DNA of 64,000 nt, from positions 248,001 through 312,000 of the forward strand of contig NZ_LR881183.1 of assembly GCF_904067545.1 (NCBI RefSeq). The letters are read 5' to 3'. The notes under the pieces were generated by a model. The model saw only the letters and a list, made by a program, of their open reading frames with translations. It was not told the origin of the DNA and made no database searches. Source of the stretch: Thermococcus camini (lineage in GTDB: Archaea > Methanobacteriota_B > Thermococci > Thermococcales > Thermococcaceae). Positions 19,738 to 27,557 of this stretch are shown piece by piece; the stretch's first letter is position 1, and each line of letters opens with the position of its first letter. Position numbers and translations under genes: made by a program.

Positions 19738-20884
19738 CCTTTTCCCTCCTCAGCCTCTTTGCCACCTCGTCCACGTCGGGGAACGTTCCCTCGTATACGT
19801 CACCGGCAGGATAAACATCGTCGAAATCCGGCAGGCCGCTCAGAAGCTCTCTCTTCCGGCTTTCCGCTTCCTCCTTTGCCCTCATAAACGACTGGGCGTA
19901 GTTTCTGGCGGTGATTATGATGTCCTCTATGCTCTTGCTGTCGTAGATGCCGCTGAGGAGGGTGACGACCTCGACGTCCCTCTCGCGGGGGTCCGGGTAG
20001 AAGCCGCGGAATATCTGCTTTCCCTTTATTTTGTTGGTGAGGTAGTCGAGCGCTTCAAAGATATCGCCGGCCTTCAGGACCTCAGGGGGGCCGTGAACCG
20101 CCACGAGGCCGTAGAGTGCGGACTCTATGTTGGCGTCGAGGTATAGTCCCTCGTTTTCGAACGATTTTATGATGAGGCGCGAGAGGCTCTTGACCCTGCC
20201 TGCCTCGGCCTTTGCGTACCCCACTGTGGCGAAGCTGCCGAATGCCTTGAGGACGAACTTCAGGTCGCTCGCGTCGAGGGTCTGCTCGCCGGGAACATCG
20301 ACGAGCGCCAGGAGGGAAGCTATGCGCTCGACTATTGTATAGTTTATCCGCTCATAGGCGTGGGTTATATCGTCGCCGCTCCCGCGGAGCTTGTTGTTGT
20401 CTATGGCGATTATCGAGTCCGCTATCTTGGAGAGCTTATCTATCGTTATAGCGGCGTTGATTGTTGGTCTGATGCCCTCCTCCCTGAGGGGAAGGGCCCC
20501 TATTGCGACGACGAGGGAGTCGGGATACTCCTCCTTCAGGGCCTCCGCGAGGATGGGCGTCCCCCCGGCCCCGGTTCCGCCGCCGAAGCCAAAGGTGAGG
20601 AAGAATATGTCCACGTCCTCGTAGCCTATTATGGACCCTATCTTGCGCATCACAACGGGCAGGTCGCGCTTCATGGCCTCCCTGCCGAGTATGGGGTTGG
20701 CGTTGACGCCCTTTCCTCCGGTTATGCCCTCACCGATGAGTATCCTGCGCTCGTGGGGAACGTGCTTGAGGTATTCAAGGTCCCCACGGGAAGTGTTTAT
20801 CGCAAGGGTTTCAAAATCAACAAGAGAAAAGAGGTCGGCGATTTTAGTTCCGCACTGACCGATCCCGATGATTAGAGCCCTCAC
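19730..20884 (-). CDS. cetZ: CetZ/FtsZ-superfamily tubulin-like GTPase
   Basis: A 384-residue tubulin/FtsZ-superfamily protein of the archaeal CetZ type. IGIGQCGTKIAD is the first nucleotide loop; FGFGGGTGAGGTP (glycines 101-108) is the tubulin signature; GIRPTINAAITIDKLSKIAD and the T7 loop region LDASDLKFVL (Asp 204 and 207) supply residues needed for polymer-coupled GTP hydrolysis, so it is probably active. The C-terminus ends in a proline/acidic tail (GLPDFDDVYPAGDVYEGTFP) suited to partner binding. In haloarchaea CetZ controls cell shape and motility rather than division. Here it is embedded in an operon of secreted and pilin-like proteins, seven bases after the first gene. Confidence 0.92.
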   Translation of the reverse strand: MRALIIGIGQCGTKIADLFSLVDFETLAINTSRGDLEYLKHVPHERRILIGEGITGGKGVNANPILGREAMKRDLPVVMRKIGSIIGYEDVDIFFLTFGFGGGTGAGGTPILAEALKEEYPDSLVVAIGALPLREEGIRPTINAAITIDKLSKIADSIIAIDNNKLRGSGDDITHAYERINYTIVERIASLLALVDVPGEQTLDASDLKFVLKAFGSFATVGYAKAEAGRVKSLSRLIIKSFENEGLYLDANIESALYGLVAVHGPPEVLKAGDIFEALDYLTNKIKGKQIFRGFYPDPRERDVEVVTLLSGIYDSKSIEDIIITARNYAQSFMRAKEEAESRKRELLSGLPDFDDVYPAGDVYEGTFPDVDEVAKRLRREKDD

Positions 20885-20891
20885 TTCCCTA

Positions 20892-23117
20892 TCACCCCAC
20901 CGCTATTACTTCTATTCTTCCGTTCTCGATGACGAGCACCATTGCGCTTCCGCCGATGTACTTGATGAAACCTGTGGTGAAGACTTCCTTCGCTATCTCC
21001 CCGTTCTCAGGCTCGTAGAATACGAAGAGCACCACCCCTTCCGGCGTCTTGCCGGGTATGAGGACAACTGACTTGTTCAGCGGAACGGTGACGTTGCCGA
21101 CGGTAACGTTATCGCCGTCTATGTGGAAGGGCAGGTACGGGTTGTAGGCCCTTATACTGTAGCCACTGAAGTTTGAGAGAACAATGTAGCTTCCCTCGCC
21201 GATTCCGGTGCCGTTGGCCGCGATGAAGCCGCCGCTGAACGTGTCGCTCAGGCGGTTCACTATTTCAGCCACGCTCTCGTTGTCCATATCCGGTGCGATG
21301 ACCTCAAAGATGTCCCTGTCGAGCGCTGCCCTCACGTCGTTGAGGCTGACTGGGGGTATGTACTGGAAGCGGCAGAGGTAGAGCACAGCGTTCGCGGTCT
21401 CGATGGGCTTGTTCCTTATCAGCCCGCTGTCCCTGGCGTTCATCACGAAGTCGAGGGTCTCGGAGGTGTAGTTGTAGCCGTGCCTGAGGAGCAGGTCAGT
21501 GGCGCGTACGGTCAGCTCAACGCTCGGGGTTCCGGGGTACTCCCTGTTCTTCTGCCAGATGTAGTATGCCTTCCAGTAGGCCCAGCCGCCGTTTATTCTC
21601 TGGTCCATGAGCCACTGGAGATGGGGTTCAAGCTCTTCGGGGGTGGCCACATTCTCCAGGGCTTCAAGAACCGTTATGGTAGTCAGTACGTCCGGCTTGA
21701 GCATGTATGAGAAGTGATGGGTTGTGACATGGGTTCCCCAGCCGCCGTTGCTTATGCTGAGAAGCCACTCCTTGGCGGCCTGGATGAGAGGGTCGTTCGC
21801 GGGGACACCGAGGTCGAGGAGGGCCTTGACTGCCAGAGCCGTTTCGTAGGGCTGTGGGCCTAGGACGGTGTTGCCCCAGAGGCCGTAGTCAAGCTGGGCG
21901 TTTCTTATCAGTTCAACGGCACTGACCTTCTCCTCCTCGCTCAGCAGGCCGTAGTGGAGCAGGGTCTCGAGTGCATAGTAATAGCCGACGGACATTCTTC
22001 CGTTTTCCTTGACCCAGAGGGCGTCCTTCTCGAAGGCGTTTCTGGCCCACTTGAGGGCCTTATTGATGCTCTCGTTGGTGGGATAGCACTTTTCCAGCCC
22101 TAGGAGGGCGTAGTAGGTGGCCTTCTCGTTGCTCGGTTCATTGAGAACGAGCCCCCAGCCACCGTCGAGGTTTTGCATGTACTTGAGCTCCCTGCAGGGC
22201 ATGGTGTACGGGTTGGTAACCTCACTTGGGATGGTGACCTTCAGAGGGTGAGACAGCGCCATCAGTGCGAAGGCGGTTGAGGATATGATCTCCGTCTGGG
22301 ACATGAGGCTCGGGGTGTTCATCCAGTAGAAGATGTCGTCCGAGGACCTGCCCTCGTTTTCGAGCATTTTGAGCGCCCTTGCGACATCGAGATCTATGGG
22401 AGAGACCAGAACGAGGGCGTAGGTGAGCATAGCTCTCTCCTTGGTCTCAGGGGTCTCCTTGAGGAGGATGTCCTTGAGCTGATCTGCTACATCGCTCCCG
22501 AGGGGGTAGCCGGTGCTGTGGTAAGCTATGACCCTGAGGGCCAGGAATTCGTAATTTGAAATCTCGCAGGAGGAGGCGTTGACGCTCTCAAGGTATCTAA
22601 TGGCGTCCCGGACGGTTCTGCTGTTGTAAGTGTAACCGTTTTCGCCAAGGGCCCAGAGGGCCACGACAGTTGGATAGCACGAGACTGGGGTTCCGGGGAT
22701 GTACCCCCAGCCGTTCTCTTCTTTGGAGGCGAGGAGGTAGTCGATTCCAGAATCAATTGCCCCCTTGACGTCTCTCGCCTTCCAGACGTCCATCAGGGGG
22801 TACGCCCTGGTGAGTGCTATCACGGCGTAGGCGGTGTCAAGGACGTTGCTGGGTTCGTTGAAGTAGTGGCCCCAGCCCCCGTCCTCGTTCTGCTCCTTTA
22901 GAAGCTCGTCCACGAGGGCCTCGATGTCGGGAGTTACGTCCCAGTTCACATCATCGCGTGCCGAGATCAGGGCCATCAGTGCCAGGCTTACTTCCCTCGT
23001 CTCCTTTGTGCTCTGGGAAGCCCCGCTGAGAAACGTCACGGAGCCGTCTATCTTTCCGGCGCCAACGGCTGGAATCAGCATGAGAACAATCATTATCGTG
23101 GCCAGAACCTTCTTCAT
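20892..23117 (-). CDS. Secreted prenyltransferase/squalene-cyclase-fold repeat protein
   Basis: A 741-residue exported protein, first gene of the tubulin-pilin operon. Signal peptide MKKVLATIMIVLMLIPAVGAG. The body has repeats resembling the QW motifs of squalene/terpene cyclases and prenyltransferase beta subunits: QNEDGGWGHYF, KEENGWGYIPG, QNLDGGWGLVL, YGLWGNTVLG, SNGGWGTHV and RINGGWAYW, expected to form an alpha/alpha barrel (about residues 50-600). A DxDD catalytic motif is absent, so it is more likely a binding or structural protein. About residues 620-741 form a beta-rich C-terminal domain. ATG 23117 is preferred to GTG 23120 because of GGGGTG spacing. Its stop is seven bases before cetZ. 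Confidence 0.82.
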   Translation of the reverse strand: MKKVLATIMIVLMLIPAVGAGKIDGSVTFLSGASQSTKETREVSLALMALISARDDVNWDVTPDIEALVDELLKEQNEDGGWGHYFNEPSNVLDTAYAVIALTRAYPLMDVWKARDVKGAIDSGIDYLLASKEENGWGYIPGTPVSCYPTVVALWALGENGYTYNSRTVRDAIRYLESVNASSCEISNYEFLALRVIAYHSTGYPLGSDVADQLKDILLKETPETKERAMLTYALVLVSPIDLDVARALKMLENEGRSSDDIFYWMNTPSLMSQTEIISSTAFALMALSHPLKVTIPSEVTNPYTMPCRELKYMQNLDGGWGLVLNEPSNEKATYYALLGLEKCYPTNESINKALKWARNAFEKDALWVKENGRMSVGYYYALETLLHYGLLSEEEKVSAVELIRNAQLDYGLWGNTVLGPQPYETALAVKALLDLGVPANDPLIQAAKEWLLSISNGGWGTHVTTHHFSYMLKPDVLTTITVLEALENVATPEELEPHLQWLMDQRINGGWAYWKAYYIWQKNREYPGTPSVELTVRATDLLLRHGYNYTSETLDFVMNARDSGLIRNKPIETANAVLYLCRFQYIPPVSLNDVRAALDRDIFEVIAPDMDNESVAEIVNRLSDTFSGGFIAANGTGIGEGSYIVLSNFSGYSIRAYNPYLPFHIDGDNVTVGNVTVPLNKSVVLIPGKTPEGVVLFVFYEPENGEIAKEVFTTGFIKYIGGSAMVLVIENGRIEVIAVG

Positions 23118-23151
23118 CACCTTACACCCCTAAGCAGATTCTAAGCGCCGA

Positions 23152-23164
23152 GAATAAATAAACT
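23152..23164 (-). promoter_or_regulatory. Promoter of the tubulin-pilin operon
   Basis: On the minus strand GTTTATTTATTCT forms a good TATA element about 40 bases before ATG 23117, predicting a start near 23132 and a leader of about 15 bases with GGGGTG. No other strong promoter was seen between here and the pilin genes. Confidence 0.6.
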
Positions 23165-23200
23165 TTTTCCATATTCCTGCGGAGTAAAAAGAAAGAGCGG

Positions 23201-24202
23201 TCAGTGCTTTATGAATCTGCCGCCGATTCCGGTTCCGTGGGGATCAACGTCGTCGCGCATTATGAGCACGACCCTGCTCGGCTCGTATTCATCTTCGATG
23301 TGGTAGCCGGGCAGGTGCTTCACCAGCTCCTCGGCGAAGGCCTTAATCTCCTCGTGCCTCGGCATGTTGTTGATGGTGAGCCTGTTGCGCGAGAATCCGA
23401 CGAACATGTAGGCTTTTGCCTCGACGAACATCGGGTTGGCGAGCTTTATCAGCTTCGCGTAGCCCTCCGGGTTGTGCATGTTCTCGCCCCTGACGAGGGT
23501 CAGCCTTACCACCGTCCTGGTCTGGGCATCATTCATGAGCCCCAGCGTCTCCTTTATCTTCTCCCATCCGTCCGGAATCATGGGGACGTTCACGCGGTTG
23601 TAGGTCCCGATGTCCGGAGCGGTGAGTGAGACATAGAGCTGGCTCGGCAGCTTGTCCTCTCCCTTCATCTCCTCGAGCCTCTCCGGAACGGTTCCGTTGG
23701 TGACTATGAACGTGGTAAAGCCTCTCTTGTGGAACTCCTCCACCAGGTCGCCCATGTAGGGGTACAGCATCGGCTCGCCGGATAGGCTTATGGCGGCGTG
23801 CTTTGGATTCCACGCCTCCTCGAACTTCTTCATGTTTATGCCGGGCATTCCCTTGTAGCCGACGAGGAGCTTGCGCTGGGCCTTTATGCTCTCCTCAACG
23901 ATGAATGCCGGGTCGTCCCAGGGTTCTGGAAGCTCGGTCCCCAGGAAGCCCTCCATCGGGCGCCAGCAGAATATGCAGTTGTGGGTGCACCATGCCGTAA
24001 CCGGCGTCATCTGCAGACAGCGGTGGGAGTGTATGTTGTAGAACTTCTGCTTGTAGCAGAAGCGGTCGTGCTTTATGCTCTCCTTGAGCCAGTGGCAGAG
24101 CTTCACACTGCTGTGCCTTCCTACTAAAGCGTAGTGCTGCTTCCTGAAGAGACTCGCTATCTCCTCCGGCATGTTAGGGTTGGACTTGAACGTTAACGCC
24201 AT
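23201..24202 (-). CDS. taw1: tRNA 4-demethylwyosine synthase (radical SAM)
   Basis: Archaeal TYW1: adds a two-carbon unit from pyruvate to N1-methylguanosine 37 of tRNA-Phe to form the tricyclic imidazopurine of wyosine. It has 333 residues from ATG 24202 (GGTGAGG three bases upstream; GTG 24211 is the alternative). The radical SAM cluster motif C-x3-C-x2-C is in VTAWCTHNCIFCWRP (Cys 72, 76, 79). A second iron-sulfur cluster is indicated by Cys 36, 49 and 62 (KLCHWLK, RFCYKQK, SHRCLQM). SLSGEPMLYPYM and FIVTNGTVPERL are typical core motifs. It is a single transcription unit, divergent from the small gene at 24348. Confidence 0.95.
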   Translation of the reverse strand: MALTFKSNPNMPEEIASLFRKQHYALVGRHSSVKLCHWLKESIKHDRFCYKQKFYNIHSHRCLQMTPVTAWCTHNCIFCWRPMEGFLGTELPEPWDDPAFIVEESIKAQRKLLVGYKGMPGINMKKFEEAWNPKHAAISLSGEPMLYPYMGDLVEEFHKRGFTTFIVTNGTVPERLEEMKGEDKLPSQLYVSLTAPDIGTYNRVNVPMIPDGWEKIKETLGLMNDAQTRTVVRLTLVRGENMHNPEGYAKLIKLANPMFVEAKAYMFVGFSRNRLTINNMPRHEEIKAFAEELVKHLPGYHIEDEYEPSRVVLIMRDDVDPHGTGIGGRFIKH

Positions 24203-24245
24203 TAGCCTCACCTAATTCATCTCTCTGGGTTGGCTTTGGGAGAGC

Positions 24246-24257
24246 CTTTTAAAAAGG
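24246..24257 (-). promoter_or_regulatory. TATA box for taw1
   Basis: CTTTTTAAAAGG on the minus strand lies about 45 bases before ATG 24202, giving a predicted start near 24227. Confidence 0.6.
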
Positions 24258-24316
24258 TGATGGGTCGGGTGTGTGGAATATTTTATCGTCGAAAAATACT
24301 TCGGCAATATGCGAAA

Positions 24317-24326
24317 ACTTTAAAAG
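24317..24326 (+). promoter_or_regulatory. TATA box for a leaderless small gene
   Basis: ACTTTAAAAG ends 22 bases before ATG 24348, so transcription should begin at or next to the start codon. No ribosome binding site precedes the ATG, consistent with leaderless initiation. Confidence 0.6.
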
Positions 24327-24347
24327 CCGCCCGTTGATTCTACCTCC

Positions 24348-24485
24348 ATGTTTGGAAACATAAAACCGCGCCAGGAGATCAAGGCAAGGGAGATTGAAAT
24401 AGACTTCTTTGAGGAGGACGTGGACTTCCCCGAGAGGCCGAAGGTGAAGCTCCTATTTGAGATCAAACGTCACCGCCTTGCGTAG
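24348..24485 (+). CDS. Small 45-residue protein of unknown function, probably leaderless
   Basis: ATG 24348 opens a 45-codon frame ending TAG at 24485. The product is rich in charged residues: MFGNIKPRQEIKAREIEID, FFEEDVDFPERPKVK and a short LLFEIKRHRLA end. The promoter at 24317-24326 sits exactly where a leaderless start would be. The codon use looks like that of neighbouring genes. The last 23 bases overlap the convergent methyltransferase gene. No family is recognised. It could be a true small protein or the remnant of a longer gene whose 3' end was lost; the abrupt end inside a neighbouring gene allows either. Confidence 0.5.
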   Translation: MFGNIKPRQEIKAREIEIDFFEEDVDFPERPKVKLLFEIKRHRLA

Positions 24486-25053
24486 TGGCGTTTATCAGCA
24501 CTATGTCCTCAAAAAAGACGTGCACCCTAGCGGCTATTTTTCCCCTCAATCCCGCTTTCTCCAGCCTTCCCAGCGTTTCTTCCACCCCGGTTATCGAGCT
24601 CTGGACTATCTGGACGGTTCCGCCGGGTTTGAGGTAATCCCGCACCTCCCGAATAAACCTGTCGAGGACCTCCCTGCCGCCCTCGCCGCCAACCAGCGCC
24701 AGGTCTATCGGCTCCTCCGGCTCGCCGGGCAGGTATGGGGCGTTAAAGGTTATCACGTCGAACTTTCCGGAAACGTTCTCAAAGAGGTCGCTCATGCGAA
24801 ACTCGACGTTTTTGATGCCATTCAGCTCTGCGTTCTCCCCCGCCAGCTCAACGGCCAGCGGATTGATGTCCACTCCCAGAACAAAGCGGGCTTTTCTTGC
24901 CATCAGGAGTGCTATAAGCCCAGTTCCAGTTCCAACGTCGAGGGCCAGGTCACCTTCCCTAACCGCGAGGTTCTCCGCCAGAAGGAACGTATCCTCCGCC
25001 GGCTCGTAGACCTGAGGGTGGAGCTTGAGCTCGATGCCGTAGTAGGTGGGCAT
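24463..25053 (-). CDS. HemK2/Mtq2-type methyltransferase (release factor glutamine methyltransferase)
   Basis: A 196-residue SAM-dependent methyltransferase of the HemK2/MTQ2 type, which in eukaryotes and archaea methylates the GGQ glutamine of class I release factor. VYEPAEDTFLLAENL near the N-terminus is the family hallmark; DVGTGTGLIALLMA is the SAM-binding motif I; FNAPYLPG is a variant of the catalytic NPPY motif, with Ala for the first Pro. FEDIVLINAT is near the end. The Trm112 activator, if used, is not in this window. Start ATG 25053 follows GGTAGATGG. The 3' end overlaps the small convergent gene. Confidence 0.85.
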   Translation of the reverse strand: MPTYYGIELKLHPQVYEPAEDTFLLAENLAVREGDLALDVGTGTGLIALLMARKARFVLGVDINPLAVELAGENAELNGIKNVEFRMSDLFENVSGKFDVITFNAPYLPGEPEEPIDLALVGGEGGREVLDRFIREVRDYLKPGGTVQIVQSSITGVEETLGRLEKAGLRGKIAARVHVFFEDIVLINATTQGGDV

Positions 25054-25127
25054 GGTACCATCTACCGCAATGTCATCTTGAGTTTAACCCTTAGGGGGTT
25101 GTAGAAAAGCCTGAGAAAGGAGAGGAA

Positions 25128-25301
25128 TCACTTCCTCTTCCACTCGGTGTAGCCGCAGCGGCCGCAGCTCCAGCGGTCCTTGTGCTCGGCCATAAACACT
25201 CCTGGACCGCAGCGCGGGCAGAACTTACCCTTCCTCTTGACCTTCCCGCCCTGGACCTCGTAGAGCTTCCACTTCTGGCTGGTCTTCTTGCCCTTAGCCA
25301 T
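25128..25301 (-). CDS. rps27ae: 30S ribosomal protein S27ae
   Basis: A 57-residue zinc-ribbon ribosomal protein. It begins [19 protein letters not shown]; the zinc site is C-x2-C (KFCPRCGPG) and C-x2-C ([11 protein letters not shown]). Archaea encode it alone, without the ubiquitin fusion of eukaryotes. It follows S24e by ten bases, in the usual archaeal order rpoE-spt4-S24e-S27ae. It is too short for most gene finders, but the match is unambiguous. Confidence 0.95.
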   Translation of the reverse strand: MAKGKKTSQKWKLYEVQGGKVKRKGKFCPRCGPGVFMAEHKDRWSCGRCGYTEWKRK

Positions 25302-25311
25302 CTAAACCACC

Positions 25312-25608
25312 TCACTCCTCCTCCTTCTGAATGAGGCCGTCCCTGATGAGGATATACTCCGGCTCGATGTAGAGCATCCTCTCCCTGCTCTCATAAGCTT
25401 TCGCGTAGCCCCTGCTGACGCGGCTACCGAAGTAGCTCCTTATGTACTGGAGAACCACGGTCTCCGGGTTGAGGTCGAGCATGGCAACGAGCTTGCCCTT
25501 GACGTCGGCCCTGCTCGGGGTCGGCTCACCCTCGTGGATGACGTCAAAGTATATCTCCTTCCTTCCGAGGAGCTTGTTCTCCCTTATCTCGGTAACCTTA
25601 ATCTCCAT
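25312..25608 (-). CDS. rps24e: 30S ribosomal protein S24e
   Basis: A 98-residue small-subunit ribosomal protein. [19 protein letters not shown] opens the typical S24e fold; the signature [20 protein letters not shown] and [17 protein letters not shown] are present. The start overlaps the end of the dephospho-CoA kinase gene by 11 bases, so the ribosomal protein genes are coupled to the upstream RNA polymerase and kinase genes. Confidence 0.97.
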   Translation of the reverse strand: MEIKVTEIRENKLLGRKEIYFDVIHEGEPTPSRADVKGKLVAMLDLNPETVVLQYIRSYFGSRVSRGYAKAYESRERMLYIEPEYILIRDGLIQKEEE

Positions 25609-26131
25609 CGTGAATCACCTCCATCTTCGACATGAGCTTTCCACACTTGAGCTTGCATTCGGGGGTTACCTTTATAAGCACTACTCCCTCGTCCGGCTGG
25701 CCGTAGAGCACGAGGCTCCCGTAAGGGGCGTAGAGCACGGCGGGAATCGCCGCCAGGTCCTCCTCTCCATACACCTTTATGTAAACACGCCTGCCCCTCG
25801 CGGCCAGTCCAAAGCCCTTTCTGATTGCGTTTAATAAAGCTTTCGTTATGGTTCCGGGGGGGTTCTGGACGGTCATCACGACTGAACCCGTCTCGATATC
25901 CGGGTTGTACTCGTGTCTTTTGGTTCTGTGGTCGTATATGGCTATGCTCGGCCTTATCCCGAGCTTGAGGACATTCTCCGTTACGACATCGCCTACCGTA
26001 ACGACGTACCCGGCCCTCTCAAGCTCACCCTTGAGCCTGAGGTAAGGCTCGGGAATCTTCCCCCGGATGAGCTCCCCGAGGGGGTCTTTGAGTTCCCTTC
26101 TAAGCTCGGGGGTGAGTACGAACCTCATCAT
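25598..26131 (-). CDS. GTP-dependent dephospho-CoA kinase
   Basis: A 177-residue enzyme of the DUF359 family, which phosphorylates dephospho-CoA with GTP in the last step of archaeal CoA synthesis and is unrelated to bacterial CoaE. Hallmarks: [52 protein letters not shown] and [20 protein letters not shown]. Two adjacent ATGs (26131, 26128) are possible; 26131 gives the common ATGA overlap with the spt4 stop. The long upstream frame to 26350 is only read-through of the spt4 region. Operon with rpoE, spt4, S24e and S27ae. Confidence 0.92.
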   Translation of the reverse strand: MMRFVLTPELRRELKDPLGELIRGKIPEPYLRLKGELERAGYVVTVGDVVTENVLKLGIRPSIAIYDHRTKRHEYNPDIETGSVVMTVQNPPGTITKALLNAIRKGFGLAARGRRVYIKVYGEEDLAAIPAVLYAPYGSLVLYGQPDEGVVLIKVTPECKLKCGKLMSKMEVIHDGD

Positions 26132-26316
26132 CTGACCCTTATGGCGTACTTTCCTGGGACCTCGACGCCCAGCTTCTGCGCTATCCTCGACTTCTCGGGC
26201 TCGGTGATTATGACGAGGTCGAACCACTCGTCGCTGAGGTCCCTGCTGCCGCAGACCGGGCAGCGGTCCTCGGTCGTTATGTAGTGACAGTGCCTGCAGG
26301 CGCGCTCCTTCGCCAT
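26128..26316 (-). CDS. spt4: Transcription elongation factor Spt4 (RNA polymerase subunit E'')
   Basis: A 62-residue zinc protein that pairs with Spt5 on the RNA polymerase clamp and promotes elongation. The zinc site is C-x2-C ... C-x2-C (ACRHCHYITTEDRCPVCGS). SDEWFDLVIITEPEKSRIAQ and the end [10 protein letters not shown] are typical of archaeal Spt4. Its ATG shares one base with the rpoE stop. Confidence 0.96.
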   Translation of the reverse strand: MAKERACRHCHYITTEDRCPVCGSRDLSDEWFDLVIITEPEKSRIAQKLGVEVPGKYAIRVR

Positions 26317-26876
26317 TACTCCTCAGCCTCCCTGCGCTTTTCCTTCTCAACCCAGTCCCTCTTTCCGAGGCCCGGCTGACGCATGGTGAGGCCTATCTTG
26401 TTCTCCCTGATAACGCGGCTCTTGACGCTTACCGCTATTATCCTCGCCCTCGCCTCGTCGCCGAGCTTGAGTATCCTGTTGGTCTCCTTACCGATGAACT
26501 GCTTGTTCTTCTCGTCGAAGACGACGTAGTCATCCATGAGCTGACTGATGTGGACGAGACCGTCCATCGGGCCTATCCTGATGAAGGCACCGTACGGGGC
26601 TACATCGATAACCTCGCCCTCGACGACCTCGTGCATCTCGGGCTTCCAAACCAGGACGTCGAAGACCACCTCGTGGTAGGTTGCACCGTCTCCAGGAACA
26701 ATGACACCCTGCCCGATGTCCTCAACGTCCATTACCGCCAGAACAACGCCCTCGTCTCTATCGTAGATGCCCTCGTAGGTCTCGCGGAGGACGAGCTTTG
26801 CGGCCTCCTTGGGGTCCATCGTGAACATCCTGGGTGGAATCCTAACGACGTCTTTAATCTTGAGGAGCTTGTACAT
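26316..26876 (-). CDS. rpoE: DNA-directed RNA polymerase subunit E' (Rpo7)
   Basis: Rpo7 forms, with Rpo4, the stalk of archaeal RNA polymerase that binds RNA and aids initiation and termination. It has 186 residues: N-terminal tip domain (MYKLLKIKDVVRIPPRMFTM, residues 1-80) and C-terminal S1 domain (VVEGEVIDVAPYGAFIRIGP, GLVHISQL), with a basic tail. ATG 26876 is preceded by GGAGGTTAAGGC. First gene of the rpoE-spt4-kinase-S24e-S27ae group, 37 bases downstream of pyrophosphatase. Confidence 0.97.
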   Translation of the reverse strand: MYKLLKIKDVVRIPPRMFTMDPKEAAKLVLRETYEGIYDRDEGVVLAVMDVEDIGQGVIVPGDGATYHEVVFDVLVWKPEMHEVVEGEVIDVAPYGAFIRIGPMDGLVHISQLMDDYVVFDEKNKQFIGKETNRILKLGDEARARIIAVSVKSRVIRENKIGLTMRQPGLGKRDWVEKEKRREAEE

Positions 26877-26913
26877 GCCTTAACCTCCTTGGGGGAATAA
26901 GAGGGAAAAGAAA

Positions 26914-27450
26914 TCACTCCTTCTTTCCGAACTTCTCCTTGTAGAGCTCGATGGCCCTGAGGATCTCCCTCTTGGCCTCCTCGGCGTTGCCCCAGCCCTC
27001 TATCTGGGTGGTCTTTCCTTGTAGCTCTTTGTACCTCTGGAAGAAGTGGGCAACCTCGTCGAGGAAGGCCTTCGGGACGTCGTCTATGTCATTCCAGTCC
27101 TCGAAGTAGGGGTCCTCAACAGGAACCGCGAGAACCTTCCAGTCTTTATCGCCAGAGTCCTCCATCTTCATGATGCCTATCGGTCTCGCCTCTATGAGGG
27201 TGAGCGGGTAAACCGGCTCGCGCATGATGACCATGATGTCGAAGGGGTCGCCGTCGTCGTACCAGGTCTGCGGGATTATTCCGTAGTCGACCGGATAGAA
27301 GAACGGGCTGTAGAGCACTCTATCGAGCTTTATAAGGCCGGTCTTCTTGTCGAGCTCGTACTTGTTCCTGCTTCCCTTCGGAATCTCTATGAGAGCGTAA
27401 ACGACCTCTGGAACCTCCGGTCCGGGCTCAAGCTCGTGGAACGGGTTCAT
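26914..27450 (-). CDS. ppa: Inorganic pyrophosphatase
   Basis: Family I soluble pyrophosphatase, which hydrolyses PPi and drives biosynthetic reactions. It has 178 residues, a normal length. Motifs: [40 protein letters not shown] with the metal-binding DxDPxD-type acidic residues, and [20 protein letters not shown] 27450 follows GGTGG. It may be transcribed together with rpoE, which begins 37 bases on, although a T-rich stretch in that gap could end part of the transcripts. Confidence 0.97.
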   Translation of the reverse strand: MNPFHELEPGPEVPEVVYALIEIPKGSRNKYELDKKTGLIKLDRVLYSPFFYPVDYGIIPQTWYDDGDPFDIMVIMREPVYPLTLIEARPIGIMKMEDSGDKDWKVLAVPVEDPYFEDWNDIDDVPKAFLDEVAHFFQRYKELQGKTTQIEGWGNAEEAKREILRAIELYKEKFGKKE

Positions 27451-27504
27451 CTCTAACCACCTCTTACCTCTTTAAGAACCTCTAGCTTAGGCTTTCGAAT
27501 AGGG

Positions 27505-27514
27505 CTTTTAAAGT
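27505..27514 (-). promoter_or_regulatory. TATA box for pyrophosphatase
   Basis: ACTTTAAAAG on the minus strand, about 55-65 bases before ATG 27450, predicts a start near 27485 and a leader of about 35 bases. Confidence 0.6.
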
Positions 27515-27530
27515 TTTGGTTAAGGAAACT

Positions 27531-27557
27531 GGAAAAAAAGCGGGAAAAGGGGATGCC
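27531..27557 (-). terminator. T-tract terminator of the fibre-like locus
   Basis: On the minus strand the DUF5305 gene is followed by CCCCTTTTCCCGCTTTTTTTCC, with a run of seven T (27533-27539). This is a typical archaeal T-tract terminator and probably closes the operon that starts upstream of 33613 or 32766. Confidence 0.6.
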
